32,136 nucleotides of DNA from Gammaproteobacteria bacterium (GTDB lineage: Bacteria; Pseudomonadota; Gammaproteobacteria; Steroidobacterales; Steroidobacteraceae). Location of the stretch: the NCBI GenBank assembly GCA_025355645.1, contig JANXZG010000090.1, positions 1-32,136 on the forward strand, in the 5' to 3' direction. Position 1 is the first letter of the stretch, and each line of letters starts with the position of its first letter. The notes beneath the pieces are model-generated. The model saw nothing but the letters and a program-made list of their open reading frames with translations. It searched no databases and was not told the origin of the DNA. Made by a program: the position numbers and the translations under genes. Shown one piece after another: positions 1-12,664 of this stretch.

Positions 1-1
1 T

Positions 2-76
2 TGGCTCCCCGGGACAGATTCGAACTGCCGACCAACGGATTAACAGTCCGTCGCTCTACCACTGAGCTACCGGGGA
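2..76 (-). tRNA. tRNA-Asn (anticodon GTT), CCA encoded
   Basis: Read on the minus strand, the sequence begins TCCCCGG and ends CCGGGGA-G-CCA, giving a perfect 7-bp acceptor stem. The anticodon arm is CGGAC around the loop TGTTAAT with anticodon GTT, and the T arm holds GTTCGAATC. The CCA end is encoded at 2-4. It is transcribed toward the left edge of the window. No clear promoter or terminator can be assigned because the downstream side lies outside the window. Confidence 0.95.
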
Positions 77-137
77 ATATTCGGGAGGCGCGGATTGTCG
101 GTAACAGTGGCCGCGAAGTCAAGATATTGCGTCGCGA

Positions 138-1118
138 TCAGGCCATCCCGACGATGCGGTGTGGCAAGTAGGGCGCCTCAAGGGCAGCCATTTCTGAGGC
201 GGTAAGTTCCAGCGCCAGGGCCGCAATGGCATCTTGCAGATGTTCCGGCTTGGAAGCTCCAAGAATGGGTGCGGAAATAAAGGGCTTCTGCAACATCCAG
301 GCAAGGGCCACTGAGGCCATGGCAACCCCTCGGGCTTCCGCGATCTCGGCTACACGGTCGACCACGTGTCGATCGGCATCCTCGCTTGCTGCATACAGCT
401 TGTTGCCGTACTCATCCGTGCTGGTCCGAGCAGTCGCGGTGTTCCAGGGTCGAGTCAGGCGCCCGCGCGCCAGAGGGCTCCATGGGATCATACCAATGCC
501 GGCATCCTTGCAATAGGGAATCATTTCGCGCTCTTCCTCGCGATACAGCAGGTTGTAGTGATTCTGCATGCTGACAAACGGGCTCCAACCGTTTTGTTTC
601 GCGAGGTGATTGGCCTTGCTGAACTGCCACGCGAACATGGACGATGCGCCGAGGTGTCGCGCTTTGCCGGCCTTGATGATCCTATGCAGCGCTTCCAGCG
701 TCTCCTCAATCGGCGTGTCGTAATCCCAGCGGTGGATCTGATAAAGGTCAACGTAATCGGTGCCCAGGCGCTTCAGGCTCTGATCGATCGAGGCAATGAT
801 CCGCTTGCCGGATAGGCCCCGATCGTTCGGGCTTGTGCTCATCGGAAAATAAACCTTGGTCGCGATGACCGTCTCTTCGCGACGTACAAAATCCCGCAGC
901 GCGCGCCCAAGGAACTCCTCTGAGGTACCATCGGAATAGGTGTCGGCGATGTCGAAGAAATTGATCCCTGCATCCACCGCCTGCTTGATGATCAGCCGGC
1001 TCTCCTGCTCGGGCAGCGTCCAGGGATGATCGCCGCGTTCCGGCACACCAAATGTCATGCAACCCAGGCACAGCGCAGAGACCTTCAGGTCGGTATTACC
1101 AAGCCGGCGATACCTCAA
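138..1118 (-). CDS. Aldo/keto reductase family oxidoreductase
   Basis: 326 residues, the full length of a bacterial aldo/keto reductase (TIM-barrel, NADPH-dependent carbonyl/aldehyde reduction in the cytoplasm). The catalytic tetrad is visible as Asp56 and Tyr61 (FFDIADTYSDG), Lys88 (ATK) and His129 (YQIHRWDY). The N-terminus MRYRRLGNTDLKVSALCLG is typical of the family, so translation probably begins at the TTG codon at 1118, although the ribosome binding site is poor. The start overlaps the stop of the upstream aminotransferase by four bases (TTGA), so the two are probably translationally coupled in one operon. It is closest in style to the YajO/PdxI-like or general stress AKR groups; the substrate cannot be told from sequence. 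Confidence 0.92.
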   Translation of the reverse strand: MRYRRLGNTDLKVSALCLGCMTFGVPERGDHPWTLPEQESRLIIKQAVDAGINFFDIADTYSDGTSEEFLGRALRDFVRREETVIATKVYFPMSTSPNDRGLSGKRIIASIDQSLKRLGTDYVDLYQIHRWDYDTPIEETLEALHRIIKAGKARHLGASSMFAWQFSKANHLAKQNGWSPFVSMQNHYNLLYREEEREMIPYCKDAGIGMIPWSPLARGRLTRPWNTATARTSTDEYGNKLYAASEDADRHVVDRVAEIAEARGVAMASVALAWMLQKPFISAPILGASKPEHLQDAIAALALELTASEMAALEAPYLPHRIVGMA

Positions 1119-2311
1119 CGGCGCGGACCATCCTCGACAATGCGCTTGATGCGCGCCAGCGCGTCTCCGAGCGTTTTCAGGCTGCAGGCGAAGGACAGAC
1201 GCACGTGACCGGGCGCGCCAAATCCCGTGCCTGGAACGACCGCTACGCCGCCCTGGACCAGCAGGTGCTCAGCAAAAGCCCCATCGTCGCTCAAGCCTAG
1301 CGCCTTGATGGCTCCCTCGACGTTGGCAAAGGCGTAAAAAGTTCCGGCGCCGGGCCGGCAGGAAATGCCACGGATGGCATTGAGACCGGCAACCACAAAA
1401 TCATGGCGCTCATGGAACGCCTTGTTCATGTCGGCGACGCAGGTTTGGTCGTCATTCAGCGCGACGGTGGCTGCGCGTTGTGAAATGCTGGACGCATTGG
1501 ACGTCGATTGTCCCTGGATCGTGCCCATCGCGGTCACCAGCTCCTGCGGGCCACCGCAATAGCCGATGCGCCATCCGGTCATCGCATAGGCTTTGGAGAC
1601 CCCGTTGATGGTCACCGTCCTGTCAAAGAGCTCCGGGTTCGCCTGCGCGAAGCTCGTGAAGGGCTCTTTGGCCCAATAAATGTGCTCGTACATTTCATCG
1701 GAGGCAATCACGACTTTCGGGTGACGCGCAAGCACCTTGCCGAGCGCCTGCAATTCAGTCCTCGTATAGGCAGCCCCGGTCGGATTGCTCGGACTGTTCA
1801 GGAACAGCAGCCGGGTGCGGGGGCTGATCGCCTTGTCGAGCTGCGCCGGGGTGATCTTGAATCCCTGGTCCTCGCCGCCAAAGACACTGACCGGCACGCC
1901 ATCGGCCAGCAGTACCATGTCCGGGTAGGAGACCCAGTACGGCGCCGGGATTACGCATTCATCGCCCGGATCTAAGAGCGCAGCGCAGACATTGAAGCAG
2001 GTCTGCTTGGCACCGGAGGAAACGATGATTTGGCTACGCTCGTAGGCGAGCTCATTGTCGCGCCTGAACTTTGCGACAATCGCATCCTTGAGCTCATTCG
2101 TGCCATCGACCGAGGTGTAGCGGGTGATGCCCTTGCGGATCGCCTCGACGCCCGCATCCGCGATATGCACCGGCGTATCAAAATCAGGCTCCCCGGCCCC
2201 CAGGCCAATCACGTCCTTGCCTTCGGCTTTGAGCTTCGCGGCGCGGGCGGTCACCGCGAGGGTGGGCGAGGGCTTGACCTTCTGAACACGCTTCGAAAGG
2301 GCGACGGGCAA
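1115..2311 (-). CDS. Class I pyridoxal-phosphate aminotransferase, aspartate aminotransferase type (Ib)
   Basis: 398 residues. It transfers amino groups between aspartate (or a related amino acid) and 2-oxoglutarate using PLP. Landmarks: SNPTGA at about 175-180 (Asn176), Asp205 and Tyr208 in ASDEMYEH, and the PLP-binding Lys240 in NGVSKAYAMTGWRIGY. The opening motif KRVQKVKPSPTLAVTARA is characteristic of subgroup Ib aspartate aminotransferases, which in some bacteria also act on prephenate. The start is TTG at 2311: no ATG is available, and a good Shine-Dalgarno (GAGGAA) lies about 7-8 bases upstream. It is divergent from uvrB with an 86-bp shared intergenic space, and the aldo/keto reductase follows with a four-base overlap. 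Confidence 0.92.
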   Translation of the reverse strand: MPVALSKRVQKVKPSPTLAVTARAAKLKAEGKDVIGLGAGEPDFDTPVHIADAGVEAIRKGITRYTSVDGTNELKDAIVAKFRRDNELAYERSQIIVSSGAKQTCFNVCAALLDPGDECVIPAPYWVSYPDMVLLADGVPVSVFGGEDQGFKITPAQLDKAISPRTRLLFLNSPSNPTGAAYTRTELQALGKVLARHPKVVIASDEMYEHIYWAKEPFTSFAQANPELFDRTVTINGVSKAYAMTGWRIGYCGGPQELVTAMGTIQGQSTSNASSISQRAATVALNDDQTCVADMNKAFHERHDFVVAGLNAIRGISCRPGAGTFYAFANVEGAIKALGLSDDGAFAEHLLVQGGVAVVPGTGFGAPGHVRLSFACSLKTLGDALARIKRIVEDGPRR

Positions 2312-2397
2312 GGGGGTATTCCTCAGAATGATTCTTGGCGGCGCAGTGTACGAAAAACGCTACTTTCGCGCCAGATGAGCCATGAGATAATGCCCGC

Positions 2398-4398
2398 ATG
2401 AATTTCCAACTCTTTGCCGACTACCAGCCAGCGGGTGACCAGCCCCAGGCGATTGCCAAGCTCATGGATGGCCTCACCAGCGGACTCTCGCACCAGACCC
2501 TGCTCGGGGTCACCGGCTCGGGCAAAACCTACACGATTGCCAACGTGATCCAGCAGTTGCAGCGCCCGACCCTGGTGCTTGCGCATAACAAGACCCTGGC
2601 CGCGCAGTTATATGGCGAGTTCAAGGTGTTCTTTCCGAAGAACGCCGTCGAATACTTCGTCTCCTACTACGATTACTACCAGCCCGAGGCGTATGTGCCG
2701 GCGTCCGACACGTTTATCGAAAAGGACGCCTCGATCAACGAGCACATTGAGCAGATGCGCCTGTCGGCGACCAAAGCGCTGCTCGAGCGTCCCGACTCGA
2801 TCATCGTCGCGACGGTCTCGGCGATCTACGGGCTGGGCGATCCGGAAGCCTACTTGAGCATGGTTCTGCACATGTCGCGCGGCGATAAGCTCGACCAGCG
2901 CAAGCTGCTGCGCCGCCTTGCCGACATGCAGTACACGCGCAATGAATTTGACCTGACACAGGGCACCTACCGGGTGCGTGGCGATGTGATCGACGTGTTC
3001 CCGGCGGAGTCCGAGCGCGAGGCCGTGCGCATCGAGCTGTACGATGACACGATCGAGGCCTTGAGCCACTTCGATCCGCTGACTGGCGAAGTGCTGCGGC
3101 GCATGCCACGCCTGACCATCTACCCCTCCACGCACTACGTCACGCCGAAAGAACGCATCCACCAGGCGCTGGACCTCATCCGCGAGGAGCTGCGGGTGCG
3201 CCTGCTTGAGTTATACGCCGCGAACAAGCTGATCGAGGCACAGCGCCTGCAGCAGCGCACGACATTTGACCTTGAGATGATGCGGGAAGTCGGTTACTGC
3301 GCCGGCATCGAGAACTATTCCCGGTACCTGTCAGGCCGTGCGGCGGGCCAGCCGCCGCCATGCCTGTTTGATTACCTGCCGGACAATGCGCTGCTCGTCA
3401 TCGACGAGAGCCACCAGACGGTGCCGCAGCTCGGCGCCATGTACAAGGGCGATCGATCGCGCAAGGAGACCCTGGTCGAGTATGGATTTCGCTTGCCCTC
3501 GGCGCTCGATAACCGCCCGCTGCGCTTCGAAGAGTTCGAGCAAATGTCGCCGCAGACGATCATGGTCTCGGCAACGCCCTCGGCATACGAGAAGCGGGTG
3601 TCCGGACAGATCGTCGAGCAGGTGGTGCGCCCGACCGGCTTGGTGGATCCGCTGGTCGAGATTCGCCCAGTCCGCGCGCAGGTCGATGACCTGCTTTCGG
3701 AGATCCGGCTGCGCGCGCAGAAGAACGAGCGCGTGCTCGTGACCACGCTGACCAAGCGCATGGCGGAGGACCTGACCGAGTATCTGAACGAGCATGGCGT
3801 GCGCGTGCGCTACCTGCACTCGGATATCGAAACGGTGGAGCGCTCGGAGATCATCCGCGACCTGCGTCTCGGAAAATTCGATGTGATCGTAGGCATTAAT
3901 TTGCTGCGCGAGGGTCTCGACATGCCGGAGGTGTCGCTGGTCGCCATCCTCGATGCGGACAAGGAAGGATTCCTGCGATCAGAAGGATCGCTGATTCAGA
4001 CGATCGGACGCGCGGCGAGAAACTTGAATGGCAGAGCCATCCTGTATGCCGATGTGCGGACCGGCTCAATCGAGCGCGCGATTGCGGAAACCGACCGACG
4101 CCGGGCGAAGCAGATCGAGTACAACGTCGAGCATGGCATCACGCCGCGCAGCATTATCAAGGCGGTCAACGACACGATGGAAGGCGCCCGCGACGTGCAG
4201 GAGCGCTCGATCATTGATGGCGTGAGCCTAGATGCGCTGATGTCGCCCGAACAGGCAGCCAAGCGCATCAAGAAGCTGGATGCGGAGATGATGCGGCTGG
4301 CGCGCAACCTCGAATTCGAGCGGGCGGCCAAGATAAGGGATGAAATCCACAAATTGCGCCAGGCGGCGTTTGGCGTGCCCGATAAATTGGTCGGATAG
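2398..4398 (+). CDS. uvrB: Excinuclease ABC subunit B
   Basis: 666 residues, the normal length for UvrB, the DEAD-like ATPase that verifies DNA damage and hands it to UvrC in nucleotide excision repair. Walker A is GVTGSGKT at residues 37-44. The tyrosine-rich beta-hairpin that threads between the DNA strands is [16 protein letters not shown] at about residues 91-106. Helicase motif VI appears as QTIGRAARN, and the C-terminal UVR motif that contacts UvrC spans roughly residues 626-660 ([17 protein letters not shown]). The Shine-Dalgarno is weak (GAG 11 bases before the ATG). I looked for a LexA box (CTG-N10-CAG) in the 86-bp upstream gap and did not see a convincing one, so SOS control is not supported here. 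Confidence 0.98.
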   Translation: MNFQLFADYQPAGDQPQAIAKLMDGLTSGLSHQTLLGVTGSGKTYTIANVIQQLQRPTLVLAHNKTLAAQLYGEFKVFFPKNAVEYFVSYYDYYQPEAYVPASDTFIEKDASINEHIEQMRLSATKALLERPDSIIVATVSAIYGLGDPEAYLSMVLHMSRGDKLDQRKLLRRLADMQYTRNEFDLTQGTYRVRGDVIDVFPAESEREAVRIELYDDTIEALSHFDPLTGEVLRRMPRLTIYPSTHYVTPKERIHQALDLIREELRVRLLELYAANKLIEAQRLQQRTTFDLEMMREVGYCAGIENYSRYLSGRAAGQPPPCLFDYLPDNALLVIDESHQTVPQLGAMYKGDRSRKETLVEYGFRLPSALDNRPLRFEEFEQMSPQTIMVSATPSAYEKRVSGQIVEQVVRPTGLVDPLVEIRPVRAQVDDLLSEIRLRAQKNERVLVTTLTKRMAEDLTEYLNEHGVRVRYLHSDIETVERSEIIRDLRLGKFDVIVGINLLREGLDMPEVSLVAILDADKEGFLRSEGSLIQTIGRAARNLNGRAILYADVRTGSIERAIAETDRRRAKQIEYNVEHGITPRSIIKAVNDTMEGARDVQERSIIDGVSLDALMSPEQAAKRIKKLDAEMMRLARNLEFERAAKIRDEIHKLRQAAFGVPDKLVG

Positions 4399-4452
4399 GC
4401 AAGAAACGCTTTATACGGGGATTGGATTACGGTATCTTTCGCGGCCTTCAGC

Positions 4453-4527
4453 GCGCGCTTAGCTCAGCGGTAGAGCATCACCTTGACATGGTGGGGGTCA
4501 GTGGTTCGATCCCACTAGCGCGCACCA
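4453..4527 (+). tRNA. tRNA-Val (anticodon GAC), CCA encoded
   Basis: 75 nt with acceptor stem GCGCGCT paired to AGCGCGC, discriminator A and encoded CCA. The D arm is AGCTCAGCGGTAGAGC, the anticodon loop is CTTGACA with anticodon GAC, and the T arm contains GGTTCGATCCC. It sits alone between uvrB and thrS. A possible promoter lies just upstream (TTTATA at 4410-4415, 17 bases, TATCTT at 4433-4438), but the -35 match is poor. Confidence 0.96.
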
Positions 4528-4595
4528 ACTTATCCATGGCTGTCCTGGACGGCCGCTCCGGTGCCCGGCCTAGTCTTTGGTAAACTCTTGTCCCT

Positions 4596-6548
4596 ATGCC
4601 AGTTATCACGCTTCCCGACGGGAAACAAAAGCAGTTCGACTCCCCGGTCTCGGTCGCGGAGATCGCGGCGAGCATCGGGCCCGGGCTTGCGAAAGCGGCG
4701 CTCGCTGGGCGTGTCGATGGCAAGCTCGTCGATACCAGCTTCAGTGTGGAGCACGACGCTACGGTCAGTATTGTCACGGAAAAGGACCAGGATGGACTTG
4801 AGATCCTCAGGCATTCAACCGCACACCTGCTGGCCAATGCCGTGCAGGAGCTCTTTCCTGATGCCCAAGTGACGATAGGTCCGGTCATCGAAGACGGCTT
4901 TTTTTACGATTTTGCGTACAGGCGGCCATTTTCCACTGAGGATCTTGCCGCCATCGAGCAGCGCATGGCCGAGATCAGCGCAAAGGATTTGCCCGTGCAC
5001 CGGCGGGTGCTGCCGCGCGATGAGGCCATCGCCCACTTCAAGAATATCGGCGAGCATTACAAGGCAGAGATCATTGGCGCAATTCCGGCTGGGGAGTCGA
5101 TCAGCCTGTACGGGCAGGGCAGCTGGGAGGACCTATGCCGCGGACCGCATGTGCCCTCCACAGGCAAGCTTAAGGCCTTCAAGTTGATGAAGGTCGCCGG
5201 CGCCTACTGGCGCGGCGATTCGCGCAACGAGATGCTGCAACGGATCTACGGTACGGCCTGGGCAACCGAGAAGCAGCTCAAGGAATACCTGAAGCGGCTC
5301 GAGGAAGCCGAGAAGCGCGATCATCGGCGCATCGGCCGCGAGCTCGACCTTTTCCATTTGCAGGAGGAGGCGCCTGGCGCGGTGTTCTGGCACCCGAAGG
5401 GCTGGGCGCTGTTTCAGTCGCTAGTCGGCTATATCCGCCAGCGCCAGGGCGAGGCGGGGTATCAGGAGATCAACACGCCGCAGATCATGGACCGGGAGCT
5501 TTGGATACAGTCCGGGCATATCGAGAAGTTCGGCGAGAACATGTTCATGACCAAGACACCGGATGAGCGCACCTTTGCGATCAAGCCGATGAACTGCCCG
5601 GGTCACGTGCAGGTATTCAAGCAGGGGCTGCGCAGCTATCGCGAGTTGCCGTTGCGCCTTGCGGAGTTTGGCAAGGTGCATCGGTATGAACCCTCGGGTG
5701 CACTGCATGGCCTGATGCGCGTGCGCGCCTTCACGCAGGACGATGCGCACATCTTCTGCACCATGGAGCAGGTCACGGCGGAGTCCGTTGCGGTCACGCA
5801 GCTGATCCTGAGCATTTATCGCGATTTCGGCTTCGATGACGTACGCATCAAGTTCTCCGACCGGCCGGCCAAGCGCGTCGGCTCCGATGAGATCTGGGAC
5901 AAGGCCGAGCGTGCCTTGCAGGATGCCTGCGCCGCGGCCGCCATCGAGACGGAGTTGAACCCGGGCGAGGGCGCGTTCTATGGGCCCAAGCTCGAATTCG
6001 TGCTGCGTGATGCGATTGGGCGCGACTGGCAGTGCGGCACGCTACAGGTGGATTTGAATCTGCCCGAGCGCCTGGGCGCAAGCTACATCGCTGAGGATAG
6101 CCAGCGGCATATTCCCGTGATGCTGCACCGCGCTATGCTGGGATCGCTGGAGCGATTCATCGGTATTTTGATCGAGCACCATGCCGGAAAGCTACCCCTG
6201 TGGCTTGCCCCGGTTCAGGCGGTGGTCATGGGAATTACCGAAAGACAGGACGAATATTGCGCCGAAGTAACGGAAAACCTGAAAAATCAGGGGCTTCGGG
6301 TAGAAACGGACTTGAGGAATGAGAAGGTAGGCTTTAAAATCCGCGAGCACACAATCAAGCGTGTCCCCTATCTTCTGGTCGCCGGCGACCGGGAGGTTGA
6401 GGCGCGCACTCTGGCCGTGCGCACGCGCAGTGGTAAGGACCTGGGCGCCGTCGAGCTCAATGAGCTCGCGGCCCTGCTTACCGAAGAAGTCGCGGGCCGC
6501 GGCCGTATTATTTTGGAGGATCGCTTATCGCAACGTCGAAGCGCGTAA
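4596..6548 (+). CDS. thrS: Threonyl-tRNA synthetase
   Basis: 650 residues, class II aminoacyl-tRNA synthetase charging tRNA-Thr. Domain order: N-terminal TGS domain (about 1-61), editing domain with the HSTAH motif at 73-77 and the CRGPH element at 181-185, catalytic core with the zinc ligand Cys334 in PMNCPGH and His385 in QDDAH, and a C-terminal anticodon-binding domain from about residue 545. All expected elements are intact, so both zinc-based threonine discrimination and serine editing should work. The ATG at 4596 matches the family N-terminus ([10 protein letters not shown]) although the ribosome binding site is weak. Its last 22 bases overlap the beginning of infC. Confidence 0.98.
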   Translation: MPVITLPDGKQKQFDSPVSVAEIAASIGPGLAKAALAGRVDGKLVDTSFSVEHDATVSIVTEKDQDGLEILRHSTAHLLANAVQELFPDAQVTIGPVIEDGFFYDFAYRRPFSTEDLAAIEQRMAEISAKDLPVHRRVLPRDEAIAHFKNIGEHYKAEIIGAIPAGESISLYGQGSWEDLCRGPHVPSTGKLKAFKLMKVAGAYWRGDSRNEMLQRIYGTAWATEKQLKEYLKRLEEAEKRDHRRIGRELDLFHLQEEAPGAVFWHPKGWALFQSLVGYIRQRQGEAGYQEINTPQIMDRELWIQSGHIEKFGENMFMTKTPDERTFAIKPMNCPGHVQVFKQGLRSYRELPLRLAEFGKVHRYEPSGALHGLMRVRAFTQDDAHIFCTMEQVTAESVAVTQLILSIYRDFGFDDVRIKFSDRPAKRVGSDEIWDKAERALQDACAAAAIETELNPGEGAFYGPKLEFVLRDAIGRDWQCGTLQVDLNLPERLGASYIAEDSQRHIPVMLHRAMLGSLERFIGILIEHHAGKLPLWLAPVQAVVMGITERQDEYCAEVTENLKNQGLRVETDLRNEKVGFKIREHTIKRVPYLLVAGDREVEARTLAVRTRSGKDLGAVELNELAALLTEEVAGRGRIILEDRLSQRRSA

Positions 6549-7045
6549 GGCGCAATGAGGAGATCGCCGCACCATCGGTGCGCGTGATTGCGGCCGATGG
6601 AAGTCAAGCAGGGGTCATGCCACGCGCAGAAGCGCTTCTGATGGCGACCTCACAGGCACTGGACCTGGTTGAAGTCTCCCCGATGGCGGAGCCACCGGTG
6701 GTGCGGGTTATGGATTTCGGCAAGTTCCTGTTCGAGCAGAACAAGAAGGCGCACGCGGCGAAGCGTAAGCAGAAGCAGATTCAGGTTAAGGAAATCAAGT
6801 TTCGTCCCGGGACGGAAGAGGCGGACTACCAGGTAAAAATGCGTAGCATCCTGCGTTTTCTTTCCGAGGGTGATAAGGCCAAGGTAACGTTGCGTTACCG
6901 CGGCCGTGAGCTCGTGCACCAGGACATCGGTCGCAAGCTGTTGGCAAGGATTACTGAGGATCTCGCAGCACATGCGACGATCGAGCAGAATCCGCTGATG
7001 GAAGGCAAGCAGATGATCATGGTGTTCGGGCCCAAAAAGAAGTGA
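6527..7045 (+). CDS. infC: Translation initiation factor IF-3 with a non-canonical ATC start codon
   Basis: 172 residues from ATC at 6527. IF-3 binds the 30S subunit, prevents premature 50S joining and rejects non-canonical start codons. The N domain includes RRNEEI and [23 protein letters not shown]; the C domain includes [10 protein letters not shown] and ends [13 protein letters not shown] shorter reading starts at GTG 6578, but it drops the conserved KRVRRNEEI segment. The longer frame has a strong GGAGGA at 6515-6520, six bases before ATC 6527. No ATG, GTG or TTG sits at that spacing in this frame. Known IF-3 genes use AUU or similar rare codons so that IF-3 represses its own translation; the same feedback is inferred here. 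The start lies inside the thrS 3' end. Confidence 0.93.
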   Translation: MATSKRVRRNEEIAAPSVRVIAADGSQAGVMPRAEALLMATSQALDLVEVSPMAEPPVVRVMDFGKFLFEQNKKAHAAKRKQKQIQVKEIKFRPGTEEADYQVKMRSILRFLSEGDKAKVTLRYRGRELVHQDIGRKLLARITEDLAAHATIEQNPLMEGKQMIMVFGPKKK

Positions 7046-7047
7046 GC

Positions 7048-7068
7048 GGCAGACCTTAAAAATCTGCC
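7048..7068 (+). promoter_or_regulatory. Hairpin in the rpmI leader (candidate L20-responsive leader element)
   Basis: GGCAGA at 7048-7053 pairs perfectly with TCTGCC at 7063-7068 around a nine-base A-rich loop, two bases after the infC stop. A second, weaker pairing (CCTG at 7075 with CAGG at about 7104, enclosing the palindrome CAAGCGCTTG) follows before the rpmI ribosome binding site. In E. coli and Bacillus the rpmI-rplT mRNA leader is folded and bound by L20. The pairing is seen directly; control by L20 is an analogy. Confidence 0.4.
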
Positions 7069-7126
7069 ACCCCGCCTGTAGCGGCGCGCAAGCGCTTGTG
7101 AGCAGGGCTAAAAATAGGAGTCGAGC

Positions 7127-7321
7127 ATGCCCAAGTTGAAAACGAAGAGGGCTGCGGCGAAGCGTTTCCGTAAGACGGCAAACGGCTTCAAGCGCGGCCA
7201 AGCCTATCGGCGTCATATCCTGACGAAGAAGCCAAGCAAACGTAAGCGTCAATTGCGCCGTGAAATGCACGTCGACAAGACCGACGTCAAACGCATTAAG
7301 CAACAGCTTCCTTACGCTTGA
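7127..7321 (+). CDS. rpmI: 50S ribosomal protein L35
   Basis: 64 residues, very basic, beginning [20 protein letters not shown], the standard L35 N-terminus. The tail has [11 protein letters not shown] and [10 protein letters not shown] as in the family. The ATG at 7127 follows GGAG with normal spacing (TAGGAGTCGAGC). It is a structural protein of the large ribosomal subunit and lies 17 bases before rplT, the conserved pairing in which L20 controls both genes. Confidence 0.97.
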   Translation: MPKLKTKRAAAKRFRKTANGFKRGQAYRRHILTKKPSKRKRQLRREMHVDKTDVKRIKQQLPYA

Positions 7322-7338
7322 ATCAGGAGTAACAGAAT

Positions 7339-11166
<3,828 letters not shown>

Positions 11167-11171
11167 AAAGC

Positions 11172-11471
11172 ATGGCAGCCCTGACCAAGGCAGAAATGGC
11201 TGAGGCCCTGTTTGACCAACTGGGACTCAACAAGCGTGAAGCGCGCGAACTCGTGGACCTGTTCTTTGAGGAAATCCGCGCGGCGCTCTCGACCGGAGAG
11301 CAGGTCAAGTTGTCCGGCTTCGGAAATTTCGATCTGCGCGACAAGAACCGTCGCCCCGGCCGCAACCCAAAGACCGGCGAAGAAATCCCCATCAGCGCAC
11401 GACGAGTTGTAACCTTCCGTCCGGGCCAGAAACTAAAGGCGCGGGTCGAGGCTTATGCTGGAACCAAGTAA
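11172..11471 (+). CDS. ihfA: Integration host factor alpha subunit
   Basis: 99 residues, the usual length. IHF is an alpha/beta heterodimer that bends DNA sharply at specific sites and helps transcription, recombination and replication. The opening [22 protein letters not shown] and the DNA-contacting arm [20 protein letters not shown] are diagnostic of the alpha chain; the proline that intercalates into the minor groove is in RNPKTG. It starts five bases after pheT. The last 17 bases overlap the following MerR-type gene, as in other gammaproteobacteria. Confidence 0.97.
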   Translation: MAALTKAEMAEALFDQLGLNKREARELVDLFFEEIRAALSTGEQVKLSGFGNFDLRDKNRRPGRNPKTGEEIPISARRVVTFRPGQKLKARVEAYAGTK

Positions 11472-11811
11472 TAACAACGAATTGCCGCCGATCCCGGGCA
11501 AGCGTTATTTCACTATTGGCGAAGTTAGCGACCTGTGTGGCGTAAAGCCGCATGTGCTGCGTTACTGGGAACAGGAGTTTCCGCAGTTAAAACCGGTCAA
11601 GCGACGCGGCAACCGGCGCTACTACCAGCGCCAGGACGTGCTGGTCATCCGCCAGATCCGCAGCTTGCTCTATGAGCAGGGCTTTACGATCGGCGGCGCG
11701 CGCAATCGGCTGCTTGGCGAAGATGCTCAGGTTGATCTGAACCAGAGCCAACAGCTGATCCACCAGATGCGACTCGAGCTCGAAGAGCTGATCAAGATTC
11801 TTCGCCGCTGA
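11455..11811 (+). CDS. MerR-family transcriptional regulator (ihfA-linked type)
   Basis: 118 residues. A winged helix-turn-helix of the MerR type occupies about residues 17-85: [25 protein letters not shown] for the recognition helices, then [13 protein letters not shown] for the wing. The remainder is a short helical tail (about 95-118), probably the dimerising coiled coil. There is no cysteine-rich metal-binding end, so it is not a MerR/CueR metal sensor. The same small regulator follows ihfA in many Pseudomonas-like and Xanthomonas-like genomes. The overlapping start in the 3' end of ihfA, with GTCGAGG as ribosome binding site, implies co-translation. Its targets are unknown. Confidence 0.9.
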   Translation: MLEPSNNNELPPIPGKRYFTIGEVSDLCGVKPHVLRYWEQEFPQLKPVKRRGNRRYYQRQDVLVIRQIRSLLYEQGFTIGGARNRLLGEDAQVDLNQSQQLIHQMRLELEELIKILRR

Positions 11812-11852
11812 CCCGGCGCGGTCGCATTTCCGTTATCATTAGTTCCCTCGGT

Positions 11853-11929
11853 CGGGGCGTGGCGCAGCCTGGTAGCGCACTTGCATGGGGTGCAAGGGGT
11901 CGCAAGTTCGAATCTTGTCGCCCCGACCA
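11853..11929 (+). tRNA. tRNA-Pro (anticodon GGG), CCA encoded
   Basis: 77 nt with acceptor stem CGGGGCG paired to CGCCCCG, discriminator A and encoded CCA. The D arm is GCGCAGCCTGGTAGCGC, the anticodon loop is ATGGGGT with anticodon GGG, and the T arm holds AGTTCGAATCT. It is 41 bases after the MerR-type gene. Confidence 0.96.
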
Positions 11930-11935
11930 ATTTAT

Positions 11936-11950
11936 TATCTGCGCCAGATA
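11936..11950 (+). terminator. Short hairpin after tRNA-Pro, possible terminator
   Basis: TATCTG (11936-11941) and CAGATA (11945-11950) form a perfect six-pair stem with a three-base loop, followed by only three T residues. It begins six bases after the tRNA. The weak T tract keeps confidence low. Confidence 0.35.
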
Positions 11951-11970
11951 TTTGGGGGTTAAAATAATGA

Positions 11971-12519
11971 ATGCCAGTGAGCTCGGGCGCCGCTGTACGC
12001 GTCTTTTTAAGCGGTGCCTTTCTGTTCCTGGCTTGCACATGTGGGACTCTCGCCGCGGACATCTATAGTGGCGAATCGCTCGTAAGTCCTGCGTGATGGT
12101 AGGCATTTGTCTCTTATAACAACATGGCGGTTTCGATCGCCGGGATCATCAGTGGGCCGGCAGGAACCTCCGGCGATGCGGCAGAGGACAGCTACGATCC
12201 CGATAACCAGGAAATTACAGTCCCCACCGTTTCAGTAGGTGCCACGACCTACCACAATGTTGTCGACACGGTCGGCAGCCTGGTCTCAATCGGCAGTGTC
12301 ACGGGCGCGGACACCTATAGCGCCCCGCTCCTCAGCATTGCCGCGGTCCTGGTGGGCAGCACGATCTACAACAATGTAGTCGTGATGGTCGGCAGTATTG
12401 TCAGTATCGGGGCGCGCGATTCGCATCAGGACAGAAAAATACCAAGGGATAAGCGTGGCCTGGGCGCACGCGCCGCTCACCAGGCACGACGAAGCCCCTC
12501 CGTGACTCTTCCGCCCTAG
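11971..12519 (+). pseudogene. Broken gene for an exported protein with tandem beta-type repeats
   Basis: From ATG 11971 the frame reads a short basic start, a hydrophobic signal peptide ([19 protein letters not shown]) and the start of a repeat ([12 protein letters not shown]), then meets TGA at 12094 and TAG at 12100. The same frame continues from 12103 to TAG 12517. Three repeat units of about 40 residues are visible, each built as D-x-Y...(V)G-x-x-x-YxNxVVxxVGSxVSIG, for example at DSYDPDNQEI and DTYSAPLLSI. The spacing between the PA of unit one and its YNN equals that of units two and three, so the two stops replace ordinary residues with no frameshift. The last about 35 residues are not repeat-like. 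An ORF from ATG 12124 could be annotated as a 131-residue protein but lacks an export signal. Function of the family is unknown to me. Confidence 0.72.
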
Positions 12520-12524
12520 GAAGC

Positions 12525-12544
12525 GGGCCGATTGCGTACGGCCC
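12525..12544. terminator. Hairpin between the broken repeat gene and the TonB receptor
   Basis: GGGCCG (12525-12530) pairs perfectly with CGGCCC (12539-12544) around an eight-base loop. It lies in the gap between the plus-strand pseudogene and the minus-strand receptor gene, a convergent arrangement where a bidirectional terminator would be expected. No T tract is present on either side. Confidence 0.3.
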
Positions 12545-12664
12545 GGTGTCCGCGCGCCTAGGACTGGGCCGCTGAGCTTGCGAGGATTTTTTTCGGTGGC
12601 GTCCACGGGGGACCCGATGACCCTTCAATCCCTGGGGCTGCCGGCGTGCGTCATTCCCTCTGAA

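Noticed and set aside
2312..2397. LexA/SOS box in front of uvrB
   Set aside because: uvrB is SOS-controlled in some bacteria, but I could not find CTG-N10-CAG or a close variant in the 86-base gap.
12124..12519. 131-residue intact gene starting at ATG 12124
   Set aside because: The same frame upstream carries a signal peptide and the first half of a repeat unit separated only by two stop codons, so this is the rear part of a broken gene.
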